Part shown: positions 1 through 7,831 of the stretch, one piece after another | Position numbering within the stretch: the first letter of the stretch is position 1 | Layout: each line of letters begins with the position of its first letter | NCBI RefSeq assembly: GCF_033097485.1 | Contig: NZ_AP028634.1 | Coordinates: 62,001-126,000 of the forward strand | DNA from: Pyrofollis japonicus | Lineage (GTDB): Archaea; Thermoproteota; Thermoprotei_A; Sulfolobales; Pyrodictiaceae | Direction of reading: 5' to 3' | DNA length: 64,000 nucleotides | Made by a program: the position numbers and the translations under genes | Notes under the pieces: generated by a model | What the model was told of the DNA's origin: nothing | The model's input: only the letters and a program-made list of their open reading frames with translations | The model's database searches: none

Positions 1-1
1 C

Positions 2-712
2 ATAGCCTCGATGATAGCGAAGTATGGCGACTGGTACGTAGTAGAGGACGGCGGAGCCCTCAAGGGGATCAACCTTGACTATCCATGGCACTTTGAGCCC
101 GTTGAGTCGCCGAGCATCGACCTATGGCTAGAGTATCCGCCATTCGCCTGGAGATCACCGCATAACAAGAAGATGTTCGAGCACTTCAAGGAGGAAATGA
201 ACTTCGTCCCAACGGAACTACCCCTACCCGAAGGAGCCTCACCAGTAGTAGTAACAACCAATAGGCTCACCGAGCACTGGCACACCGGTATAATGACGCG
301 CTCACTGCAGAGACTGGCAATGCTGTTCCCCGAGCCCTTCGTAGAGATACCTAGGGAGCTTGCCGAAAAGCTCGGAATAAGGAACGGCGACATCGTGGAG
401 ATAGGCAATCGCCGTGCAAGAATCTATCTAAGGGCGCTCATCACTAACAGGGCACCGAAGCTAAGGATTGCTGGCAAAGAGGTATACGTGGTCAATATTC
501 CGTGGCATTGGGGGTTCAGCGGCCTCCACGCATCCACATCAATAGCTAACTTCTTGACAGGCGACTACATGGACACTACAACAACTATGCAGGAGTCCAA
601 GGTCTTCCTAGCATACATCAAGAAGGCCACTAAGGACAAGTATGTCTACATGAAGGTCTCAGAGTTCATTAAGACAGCCAAGTCGATCGACTTTATTCCC
701 TCAAATAGCTAA
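2..712 (+). CDS. Formate dehydrogenase-type molybdopterin oxidoreductase, C-terminal part (cut by window edge)
   Basis: The reading frame is open to the left edge, so the ATG at 11 is internal and only about the last 236 residues are present. The segment has the molybdopterin-dinucleotide-binding fold typical of the end of formate dehydrogenase-N-like catalytic subunits: TTNRLTEHWHTG, an AEKLGIRNGDIVEI segment, then IPWHWGFSG and a Thr-rich stretch before the end. In the family this subunit oxidises formate (or a related substrate) at a Mo/W-bis-MGD centre and passes electrons to the Fe-S subunit. It is followed after 18 bases by such a subunit and then by an NrfD-type membrane subunit. The catalytic Cys/Sec region lies outside the window, so the substrate cannot be fixed; other DMSO-reductase-family activities remain possible. 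Confidence 0.85.
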   Translation: MASMIAKYGDWYVVEDGGALKGINLDYPWHFEPVESPSIDLWLEYPPFAWRSPHNKKMFEHFKEEMNFVPTELPLPEGASPVVVTTNRLTEHWHTGIMTRSLQRLAMLFPEPFVEIPRELAEKLGIRNGDIVEIGNRRARIYLRALITNRAPKLRIAGKEVYVVNIPWHWGFSGLHASTSIANFLTGDYMDTTTTMQESKVFLAYIKKATKDKYVYMKVSEFIKTAKSIDFIPSNS

Positions 713-730
713 CCCGCGGGGTGAGCATGC

Positions 731-1540
731 GTGGCCGTGAAGGTTAAAGGAAAAGCAATGCTCTTTGACGCGGAGAAGTGCATAGCTTGCAGGGCTTGTG
801 AGATAGCGTGTCTAGAGTGGAACAACCTACCAGGCGACGACACGGAGTTCAGCCCGACCTATACGAACCCGCAATACGTTACATCAAGGACGTGGACAAC
901 CATAATATTCCACGAGCTCTTCGGCAGCAACGGCAAGCCACCGCTATGGGTGTTCACGAAGCTCCAGTGCTTCCACTGCCTCCAGCCAACATGTGTAGAG
1001 GTCTGTCCGACCAGGGCGCTACACGTTGACTCAGAGACAGGAGCAGTAGTATGGGATGGCAGCAAGTGTATTGGCTGCGGCTACTGCGAAGTAGCGTGTC
1101 CATTTGGCATAGTCAAGCTCAACAAGGAGGCGAACACGATTGACAAGTGTACGTTCTGCAATGACAGGATAAAGAATGGCATACCGCCGGCATGTGCACA
1201 GGCATGCCCGACGGGAGCGCTTGTGTTCGGCGACTATGACGAGATAAGGGCGAAGGCAGAAGCCCTTGACAAGGAGGGGCGCTACGTCTATGGTCTCCGC
1301 GAGGTCGGTGGGACAAGATACATGATAGCCCTGCCCAAGGGTGTCAGGCCGAAGGACGTCGGATTACCATCAGCGTCTACCAGGGAGCCTGCATACGCAT
1401 TGTCGAACACCGGGAAGGACAACTATAGCTCGTTTAGCGGGAAGATTCTCGCGGAGTGGGTGGCTATAGGTGCTGTTGGTGGAGCTATTTTGGCTGGCCT
1501 GGTAAAGTCCCGGAAAGGTGAAGAGGAAAAGAAAGAGTAG
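731..1540 (+). CDS. Four-cluster [4Fe-4S] electron-transfer subunit with C-terminal membrane anchor (FdhB/FdnH-like)
   Basis: GTG start, chosen because a purine-rich GGTGAG site lies just upstream and the first Cys motif follows at residue 17. Four cysteine motifs are visible: CIACRACEIAC (residues 17-27), CFHCLQPTCVEVC, CIGCGYCEVAC, and CTFCNDRI followed by PACAQACP. This is the pattern of DMSO-reductase-family beta subunits carrying four [4Fe-4S] clusters. Near the C-terminus (about residues 241-260) there is one hydrophobic helix (AIGAVGGAILAGLV) ahead of a charged tail, as in FdnH, so the subunit should be tethered to the membrane. It relays electrons from the upstream molybdopterin subunit to the NrfD-like protein that follows. 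Length 269 aa, normal for the family. Confidence 0.9.
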   Translation: MAVKVKGKAMLFDAEKCIACRACEIACLEWNNLPGDDTEFSPTYTNPQYVTSRTWTTIIFHELFGSNGKPPLWVFTKLQCFHCLQPTCVEVCPTRALHVDSETGAVVWDGSKCIGCGYCEVACPFGIVKLNKEANTIDKCTFCNDRIKNGIPPACAQACPTGALVFGDYDEIRAKAEALDKEGRYVYGLREVGGTRYMIALPKGVRPKDVGLPSASTREPAYALSNTGKDNYSSFSGKILAEWVAIGAVGGAILAGLVKSRKGEEEKKE

Positions 1541-1558
1541 CCTCGGAGGTGAGTCCGA

Positions 1559-2500
1559 ATGGAGATAGGACCTGATGTTACATGGAGCACACTCATAGCA
1601 TTGTATCTTTACCTTGGCGGAATGGCTGGCGGAATGTGGATGCTCGGCTTCGCAGCAGACTATGCTGACAAGAAGGGCGAGAAGTACTACGTGGTGGCGA
1701 AGACAGCATCGTATCTCGCACCAATAACTCTTGCAGCAGGTGTCCTATTGCTAGTACTTGACCTACACCGCGCAGCCGTCGGAACCGAGGGGCTCTTACA
1801 CATACTCAACGTGTTCAACAATACATCGTCATCAGTAATGACTATAGGCTCGATAATAATATCAGTCGCGATAATATGGGGGCTCATAGTAGCAATAATG
1901 TACTACGCCAACGCATCCAGGCCATGGAGGCTAGTATTCAGCTTCATAGCAGCAATACTTGGCTTCGCAACAGCAGCATACACTGGACTACTACTATCAA
2001 TGGCGAGGCATGCAGCCCTCTGGAACACCGGTTGGCTCTCATGGCTCTTTGTGACAAGCGGGGCAAGCAGCGGCATAGCAGCAACAATAATAATGACAAG
2101 GATCCTGGGAAGCTTCACGCCTGACTACTTGCTACCAGAGTTCCGGAAAGTCAAGGACAAGTGGCTAGACATCGCCGAGAAGCTCCACAAGTACGATGTA
2201 GTAGTGCTATGGATGGAAATAGCCATGCTCATAGGCATGCTGATAGACATCTATGCGAGGTTCGGGTCAACACCGGTAAGCTGGCTAATCAAGTCAACAT
2301 CGGCGGCAGTAGCGTTCTGGAGCTACCTAGTACTGGGCTGGGCAACCCCAATAGCAATGTACTACACGATGCCCAAGAAGAACAAGGTAAACATCTACCT
2401 AGGAGCAATACTCATAGCATGTTTCGCACTGGCACTAAGATACGCTATCCTACTAGCGCCGCAGCTAGCATGGAAGAACGCTGGCTTTCCATTCCACTAA
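1559..2500 (+). CDS. NrfD/PsrC-family integral membrane subunit
   Basis: 313 aa with about eight hydrophobic helices and an N-terminal YLYLGGMAGGMWMLG segment typical of NrfD/PsrC proteins. Members anchor molybdopterin enzymes and exchange electrons with quinone without haem. It is preceded by a GGAGGTGAG ribosome site and is the third gene of the operon. Use of an NrfD-type subunit rather than a cytochrome b gives the complex a polysulfide-reductase-like membrane part combined with a formate-dehydrogenase-like catalytic and Fe-S part. Direction of electron flow (formate oxidation or reductase) cannot be read from the sequence. Confidence 0.88.
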   Translation: MEIGPDVTWSTLIALYLYLGGMAGGMWMLGFAADYADKKGEKYYVVAKTASYLAPITLAAGVLLLVLDLHRAAVGTEGLLHILNVFNNTSSSVMTIGSIIISVAIIWGLIVAIMYYANASRPWRLVFSFIAAILGFATAAYTGLLLSMARHAALWNTGWLSWLFVTSGASSGIAATIIMTRILGSFTPDYLLPEFRKVKDKWLDIAEKLHKYDVVVLWMEIAMLIGMLIDIYARFGSTPVSWLIKSTSAAVAFWSYLVLGWATPIAMYYTMPKKNKVNIYLGAILIACFALALRYAILLAPQLAWKNAGFPFH

Positions 2501-2503
2501 TAC

Positions 2504-2538
2504 GGCACCTTTTTCCTACCTTGCCTCACGGCTTTTTA
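2504..2538 (+). terminator. T-rich stretches after the dehydrogenase operon
   Basis: Just after the stop codon at 2500 there are two T5 runs (CACCTTTTTCC and GGCTTTTTAAG) without a strong hairpin. Oligo-T tracts act as intrinsic terminators in archaea. Assigned by position and composition only. Confidence 0.4.
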
Positions 2539-2585
2539 AGTCTATATCAATTCTATTGTCTCTGCTTCTTGCCGTGCCGACAGGG

Positions 2586-2596
2586 ATTAAATAAAA
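2586..2596 (+). promoter_or_regulatory. TATA-like element for the DUF445 gene
   Basis: ATTAAATAAAA lies 32-42 bases before the ATG at 2628, the spacing expected if transcription begins at or close to the start codon (a leaderless or very short-leader message, common in Crenarchaeota). Confidence 0.45.
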
Positions 2597-2627
2597 TTCT
2601 CTTCTCTCGCCGCCTCTGCGGGTATAA

Positions 2628-3221
2628 ATGTTGGGGCTCCTAACCAGCATAGGGATAATAGTACTCTTCGGCCTAGTTGGCGGAGCAATAGGCTACCTAA
2701 CCAACGTTATTGCTGTCCGTATGTTGTTCCGGCCCGAGAAGCCCCGCTGCATTCTCCCAGGTCGCAGAGTTTGCATCCAGGGCCTTATCCCGGCCCGTAA
2801 GGATGCACTTGCTAGGCGCCTAGGCCGAGTGATGGCGAAGTACGCGTACTCTAGGAGTATTCGTGAGAAGTATAAGCAGCGCCTGGAGAAGGAGATAGCT
2901 GGCCTCATAAGGGAGGCCGTGGAGGAGAAGCTGCGCCAGTCGCCTATACAGAGCCCCCTGGCAGCGATGCTTCTCCCAGGCCTAGCCGAGATGCTCGCGA
3001 AAGCAGTAACCCCTATGGTGATAGAGCTGTTAGAGAAGGCATCTCTGAGAGTAAACGTCGCAGAGATAGTCGAGGAGGAGTTCAAGAGCCTGCCCGTGGC
3101 AGAGCTCGAGAAGGTCTTCAAGGAAATAGCCAGCAAGGAACTAAGATTCATAGAGATAATGGGCTTCATCCTGGGAGCAATAATAGGCTTAGCAGAAGGC
3201 ATAATAGCTCTAATAGTCTAG
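2628..3221 (+). CDS. DUF445-family membrane protein
   Basis: 197 aa. The N-terminus has a hydrophobic segment and the signature GGAIGYLTNVIAVRMLFRP (about residues 18-36), characteristic of DUF445 proteins. It is followed by IQGLIPARKDALARRLGRVM, a long charged helical region, and a C-terminal hydrophobic helix. DUF445 proteins are membrane proteins of unknown biochemical role. Bacterial members are usually about 400 aa, so this is the short archaeal form. A TATA-like element sits directly upstream and there is no operon partner on this strand. Confidence 0.8.
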   Translation: MLGLLTSIGIIVLFGLVGGAIGYLTNVIAVRMLFRPEKPRCILPGRRVCIQGLIPARKDALARRLGRVMAKYAYSRSIREKYKQRLEKEIAGLIREAVEEKLRQSPIQSPLAAMLLPGLAEMLAKAVTPMVIELLEKASLRVNVAEIVEEEFKSLPVAELEKVFKEIASKELRFIEIMGFILGAIIGLAEGIIALIV

Positions 3222-3306
3222 ATCCTTGACACCCCTCATGCAGAATCTCATTAAGTATAGTAGGACTTTTTCTCGTATTCCTAGTGGTCTTATAGAGGGG
3301 AGAACA

Positions 3307-3789
3307 GTGGCTGCTACAATAACGCTCCCTAAGAGAATATTGGAAAGAATTAAACGTGAGGCTGAAAAACAAGGTACTGGACTCGAAGAATATGTAGTTG
3401 AAATACTTGTACAGAATCTTGATCCAGAAACACGTGCACAAGAATACATAGATGCTGCGAAAGAGCTTCTAAGAGAAGCTTATGAGGAGCTTGAGAGGGG
3501 CAACATAAGGCAGGCGGCTGAGAAAACATGGGGTGCAGCAGCCTTAGCGATTAAGGCTTATGCGTCTTGGCAGGACAAGAAACGGTTGGCGAGCCACAGC
3601 GAACTATGGGAGTATGCAGCAAGGCTTGGCGAGGAACTGGGAGACTGGGTTGACGATGCATGGAACCAAGCGAATAGCATGCACATCTGCTTCTACGAGG
3701 GCTGGTGTAAGAAAAGACATGTAGAGGCGGCGCTGAAACATGTAGAGAGGCTAGTCAAAACAATTGAGGAGAAAATGCAACAAAAATAA
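3307..3789 (+). CDS. Ribbon-helix-helix domain fused to PaREP1 domain
   Basis: The open frame begins at 3226, but the GTG at 3307 is preferred: GAGGGGAG lies just upstream and the protein then starts with a typical RHH strand (AATITLPKRILERIKREAE). Residues about 3-38 form the ribbon-helix-helix DNA-binding unit. Residues about 45-155 match the PaREP1 family (EYIDAAKELLREAYEELERG, then a KTWGAAALAIKAYA helix). PaREP1 proteins are archaeal helical proteins that have been linked to the HEPN superfamily, a group rich in RNases and toxin-antitoxin components. The fusion suggests a self-regulating module, but no nuclease motif (Arg-x4-6-His) is obvious. No partner gene lies next to it. Confidence 0.7.
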   Translation: MAATITLPKRILERIKREAEKQGTGLEEYVVEILVQNLDPETRAQEYIDAAKELLREAYEELERGNIRQAAEKTWGAAALAIKAYASWQDKKRLASHSELWEYAARLGEELGDWVDDAWNQANSMHICFYEGWCKKRHVEAALKHVERLVKTIEEKMQQK

Positions 3790-3946
3790 CGACTGCAACA
3801 ATATTGTGCTGCAGCCCTGGCTAGCCCCTCTTGGCCGTATGCGTACAAGATTCTTGGTCTAGGCCTGCAGCCCCAAATAGGATACTTCGATGAGACCCGT
3901 CATCCTCGGCGGCTAAAAGGCGTTAAGACCGAATAGCGGCTAGCTA

Positions 3947-4453
3947 TTATTCTCTTGTTCTCGGTCCTGCTAGATAGTGTTTGGAGGGCCTTGTGCTACT
4001 GCTCCATACTTGTTTCCAGAACTCTTGTTCGTCCTCTATGGTTTCTAGTTTCTCTACCTGCGTGGCTAGTGCTACTAGGAGGGCGTGGTGGCGGTTCTCG
4101 TCCTCGAGTATAGCTTCTAGGACTAGTTTCAGCCTAGGGTCATCGGTTTGATGGAGCAGCTTGTGTGCTAGCTCTACCATGTTTCTCTCGGTCTCTATGT
4201 GTTTCCTCACCGCTTCTTTGAGCTTAGCTAATTCTTCCCGCGTCAAGAGGCCCTGCTTACCCGAAGCTATCTCGGCTGCTGCTTGGTAGAACAAGCTGTG
4301 TTTGCGCGAGTCGCCAGCTATTCCTAGGAGCAGTGCTCTGAGAATAGGGTGGGGAAGATCCCTGGCTATGTTCTCTAGCTCCTCTGCGTACTTTTTCTCG
4401 TTCTCGGAGGCCTGGGTAAAGATTCTTACAAGGTCTTCTGCCAAGACAAGCAC
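3947..4453 (-). CDS. Ferritin-like/rubrerythrin-fold protein
   Basis: 168 aa, all helical, GTG start. Carboxylate-histidine patterns typical of ferritin-like di-iron folds are visible: an N-terminal ENEKKYAEELE helix, GDSRKHSLFY near residue 50, a central ETERNMVELAH helix, and EDENRHHALL near residue 117. The family binds a di-iron centre and works in peroxide or oxygen detoxification or iron handling. No rubredoxin CxxC domain follows, so it is a short rubrerythrin/erythrin-type protein. It is convergent with the RHH-PaREP1 gene. Confidence 0.7.
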   Translation of the reverse strand: MLVLAEDLVRIFTQASENEKKYAEELENIARDLPHPILRALLLGIAGDSRKHSLFYQAAAEIASGKQGLLTREELAKLKEAVRKHIETERNMVELAHKLLHQTDDPRLKLVLEAILEDENRHHALLVALATQVEKLETIEDEQEFWKQVWSSSTRPSKHYLAGPRTRE

Positions 4454-4559
4454 ACCTGCCTAGGTCTAGGAGAGGAGTTATTGCCGTATTTTAATCATAG
4501 GCGTCCCGGAAAACAAGCAGGAGTAGTCTTCTCCTCTTCTAGCCACTGTCCATGATGCC

Positions 4560-5861
4560 GTGTCTGCCCGGATGCCTTGTTGTGCGGGGACAAGCTCTTA
4601 TCATGCCAGGCTCGGTGCTCTAGCGCAGTGGCTGAGCTGGCTCGGTGTCTCGGCAGTGCTTCCAGGCCAGTTAGTGGCGTTCATTGCTGGCTACGCTGTA
4701 CTTGTGGTGGTTGCTCTCCGCGGCAGGGGGCCGCTGGCGGCTATCGCGGCGATGATAGCTGTTTACGGCGCCTATAGTCTGTTGTTCCACGGCGCTGACA
4801 GCATTGTTGCTAGCTTCTTGGCGCTGGGAGAATGGGTTAATCTGCGAACCTTTGTCTACATATTTCTCAGCTTGTTCCTGGCCGGCGTTCTCCGCGAGGC
4901 GGGCTACCTCTCCCTGCTGGTGGAGGGCTCGTCGGCGGTTGGGTGCAGGTTCAGCTTCCTAGCAGTACCGGCTCTCATAGGCCTCCTACCCATGCCTGGC
5001 GGCGCCCTGGTCTCGGCCATGGCTATGAGGCGGAAGTACCTAGAGGAGGCCCGTATGCCCCCGGAGTGGGCTGGGTACCTAAACTATTGGTTCCGCCACG
5101 TATGGGTTCCGATGTGGCCCATATTCCAGAGCATAATAATCACCGCTGCGGTGCTCGGCACGACACCCATGGGTGTCGTCTCTAACACGTGGCCCGAGAC
5201 TCCTGCAGCAATACTTGGCGGGCTCCTAGTGGCTATTCCTGCACTCTATCGCTACAAGTGCAATAGGGGCGGGAGGCTTATGGACCTCCTCAAGGCGCTG
5301 TGGCCGTTTCTCCTCCTAGCAGCCCTGGTATTCAGCCACGTAGTTGGCCTCCTAGAGGCCCTCGTCATCACCCTCGCGGTGGTATTGTTAGTGCTTCGGC
5401 CCGGGCGGAGAGAGTTGCGCGGAGCACTGGGGCTTGCAACGAAGCCGAGAATACACGGAGTATTAGCGGAAGCCCTCTTCCTTAAGGAACTGCTCAGCCA
5501 CACTGCCGCGCCTCACGCGATGTACGAGTTCGCCACGGGCTTAGGGCTTCCCGAGACAACGGTCTTGTTCTCAGTGCCTTTCATCCTCGGCCTTGCCGCT
5601 GGCGGCGAGAACTTCTTCGCGGCCACAGCCATACCGCTGCTCAAGACATACATCGTCTCCAGCGGAGCCATAAACCAGGCAGCACTGCTAATAGCCTATA
5701 CCGGGGGCTCCATGGGCGTAATGGTCTCCCCTGTCCACCTATGCTTCGCCCTCACAGTGGACTACTATCGGGCAAATACTGCGAAGACTCTTGCTCTAGC
5801 AGCGCTCGCGGCTATAGCTACCTCGGCGATAGTTGTCTTCACCATACTCCCGCTCCTATAG
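4560..5861 (+). CDS. DUF401-family multi-pass membrane protein
   Basis: 433 aa, GTG start at 4560 (an in-frame ATG at 4572 is an alternative). About ten to twelve hydrophobic helices are present, with the conserved LLPMPGGALVSAMAM segment near residue 145 and a repeat-like second half ending LCFALTVDYYRAN. These features match DUF401, an archaeal/bacterial integral membrane family that resembles ion or organic-anion transporters but has no proven substrate. It stands alone between oppositely oriented or unrelated genes. Confidence 0.75.
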   Translation: MSARMPCCAGTSSYHARLGALAQWLSWLGVSAVLPGQLVAFIAGYAVLVVVALRGRGPLAAIAAMIAVYGAYSLLFHGADSIVASFLALGEWVNLRTFVYIFLSLFLAGVLREAGYLSLLVEGSSAVGCRFSFLAVPALIGLLPMPGGALVSAMAMRRKYLEEARMPPEWAGYLNYWFRHVWVPMWPIFQSIIITAAVLGTTPMGVVSNTWPETPAAILGGLLVAIPALYRYKCNRGGRLMDLLKALWPFLLLAALVFSHVVGLLEALVITLAVVLLVLRPGRRELRGALGLATKPRIHGVLAEALFLKELLSHTAAPHAMYEFATGLGLPETTVLFSVPFILGLAAGGENFFAATAIPLLKTYIVSSGAINQAALLIAYTGGSMGVMVSPVHLCFALTVDYYRANTAKTLALAALAAIATSAIVVFTILPLL

Positions 5862-6004
5862 ACCCCTCGTTCCGCACCGTATAGGCCCGGGTATCACATA
5901 GAGTAGTACCCAGAGGTCATCAATCCCCCAGACCTGATTACCCTTGCACTTCTATCCGGGAACACCAACTCTAACCTAGTACCTGGAGCCTCCTCCGCTG
6001 CACA

Positions 6005-6775
6005 TTGCCCCATGTTTCCGAGGAGGAGGGGGCCCTCTCCCCGTCAATCACTCGTAGCGAGGCCGTGAACGCCGTGAGCGAGAAGCTAGGCGTGAGAGAA
6101 CGTGTACTAGACTTCTTAGCTAGGCACGGGGAGAGGGCCTATGCTGTTCTACGAGCCATACTCGAGTCCTACTATGGTTCCCAGAGCGCACCGGGCGTCA
6201 AGCTAGGGGATTTCAGTTACCGCGACGTAGTGAACAAGCTACGCGCGTGGGGCATGAACTATAATCCCTCAATGCTTCTCCGCAGCCTTGAAAGAGACTA
6301 CGGTGTAATCGAGACCAGTTATCAGAGCAGGAACCAGCACTGGTGGAGAATCAATAGCCCCGAGGAGATAGCAGAGGCCCTCGAGGAGTACGAGAGAGGC
6401 GTTGTCAGCGACGACGCTCTCTTAGCGGAAGAGATCGTGGACCCGGAGACCGAGCTACTGCGTCTCCAAGTAGCGAGCCTGGACCCGGCATCGCTGCTCG
6501 AGAAGCTGGACCGTCTGCTCGCTAAGCCGCGGCTGGGCAGGGCCGAGATACTGCTACTTCGCACAATGGCTTTTAACGAGCTAGAGCTTGTCGTCAAGCT
6601 TCTCCGAAAAGCCGAGGAACTGGGCTATGAGGGCCCAGAGGTTGCAATGCTCAAAGAGATACTTGTGAAGGCGTCTAGGCTCGCCAAGAGGCTCCTAGCA
6701 GCAGCGAAGACTAGTACAGATGCGAGGAAAACCATGCTGCAATTAGCGTCTATGACGACAAGCATAGAAGGATAA
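6005..6775 (+). CDS. Unknown archaeal protein with probable winged-helix N-terminal half
   Basis: 256 aa if the TTG at 6005 is the start. I do not recognise a named family. Residues about 25-120 look like a winged-helix unit: ERVLDFLARHGERAYAVLRAI, then FSYRDVVNKLRAWGMNYNP as recognition helix, then an aromatic hairpin with NQHWWRI. The C-terminal half is a bundle of Leu/Glu/Lys-rich helices. A DNA-binding or chromosome-associated role is possible by inference only. It is convergent with the 6791 gene with only 15 bases between them. Confidence 0.55.
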   Translation: MPHVSEEEGALSPSITRSEAVNAVSEKLGVRERVLDFLARHGERAYAVLRAILESYYGSQSAPGVKLGDFSYRDVVNKLRAWGMNYNPSMLLRSLERDYGVIETSYQSRNQHWWRINSPEEIAEALEEYERGVVSDDALLAEEIVDPETELLRLQVASLDPASLLEKLDRLLAKPRLGRAEILLLRTMAFNELELVVKLLRKAEELGYEGPEVAMLKEILVKASRLAKRLLAAAKTSTDARKTMLQLASMTTSIEG

Positions 6776-6790
6776 CAGGGCGCGAAGGGT

Positions 6791-7693
6791 CTAGGCGGTT
6801 CTTCTCCGCGAAGAAGCTCTGAGAGCTATGAGCCTTGAGAGAGTCTTTGCAGCCTCCTCGTGAAACTCCTCATCCTTGACAATGTTGTCTATGAGCATAG
6901 ATACAAGCTGCCCCTCGTCGCCCCTGAACAAGGTTTTCATGAGTGGTAGGAGGAGTTGTGTGTACTTCTCTTCCCCGGTAAGCTTCTCGAGTCCAGCCAG
7001 TACTCGGAATGCCTCAGCCAGTAAGGACTCAGCGCTATCTATACTGCTTGGCTGCTTCGTCTTCTCTTCTAGCTCTTGAACATAGTCTGCAAGCCTCTTT
7101 ATCTCGGGGTCAGGGCATTTCTCGGCAGCTTCCTCGCCTTCGGGGAGAGAAGCGCCGAGCCTCGCGGCGATACCTTTAACGGCCTCCATGTGCGCCTTGC
7201 TTTCTAGTCCTATGTAGCTCGATACGCTGCTTAGTAGCGGATCTCTTCTTGCAAGGAGGTCGCCGAGCAATAGATATGCTTTCACAGCTAGGTGCTCTGC
7301 GGCGTAGATGCACAGAAGCATCTCACCTACATCTTCTTCAACGCCTCTGTAAGGCTTGGTCATCAATCCGAGTATTTCGTATACGCGGCTCCAGTCATCC
7401 CTAAGCATCGCCTCTGCTAGCTCCTCGGGCTTCTTGTCTAAGCCAAGTAGCTCTACAAGCGGTTTTGCAACGAAGATTAAGAGGGCGGTTCGAAGACCGG
7501 TTTCAGAGCTATAAATCTTCTTAAGAAGCTCTTTTGCCTCGGAGAACCTTCCCTCAACCAATAGCCTGGGAAAGGAGGTGCCGCAGCACCGCCTAGCGGC
7601 CATGTCGAGTGCCGTGAAGGCGCCGGGAGCAACGCGTTTCAGCATATCGGTGAGCTTCTGCTCGAGGCTGCTCTTCTCACTATTGCTGAGCAT
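6791..7693 (-). CDS. Unknown helical protein with ferritin-like E-x2-H motifs
   Basis: 300 aa, ATG start. Not assigned to a family. It has a CC pair near residue 33, then helices with potential di-iron ligands: AAEHLAVKAY, GLESKAHMEAV, and a late KDEEFHEEAAK. The spacing of Glu and His residues resembles ferritin-like bundles, so a metal-binding role is plausible, but the length is unusual and the N-terminal about 100 residues are unlike any ferritin known to me. It lies within 2.5 kb of another ferritin-like gene (3947-4453). Confidence 0.5.
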   Translation of the reverse strand: MLSNSEKSSLEQKLTDMLKRVAPGAFTALDMAARRCCGTSFPRLLVEGRFSEAKELLKKIYSSETGLRTALLIFVAKPLVELLGLDKKPEELAEAMLRDDWSRVYEILGLMTKPYRGVEEDVGEMLLCIYAAEHLAVKAYLLLGDLLARRDPLLSSVSSYIGLESKAHMEAVKGIAARLGASLPEGEEAAEKCPDPEIKRLADYVQELEEKTKQPSSIDSAESLLAEAFRVLAGLEKLTGEEKYTQLLLPLMKTLFRGDEGQLVSMLIDNIVKDEEFHEEAAKTLSRLIALRASSRRRTA

Positions 7694-7831
7694 TTCTTGG
7701 GCCGCCTTACAGTACTGTGGAGCAGGTTGTGATTTAAATACCTTGACTCGAACAGTTTAGATAAATATGCTATAAACAAGGAAAAATCAATAGTGGTTTA
7801 GCGAGCGATGTTTCCTCGGCATCAAGACCTA

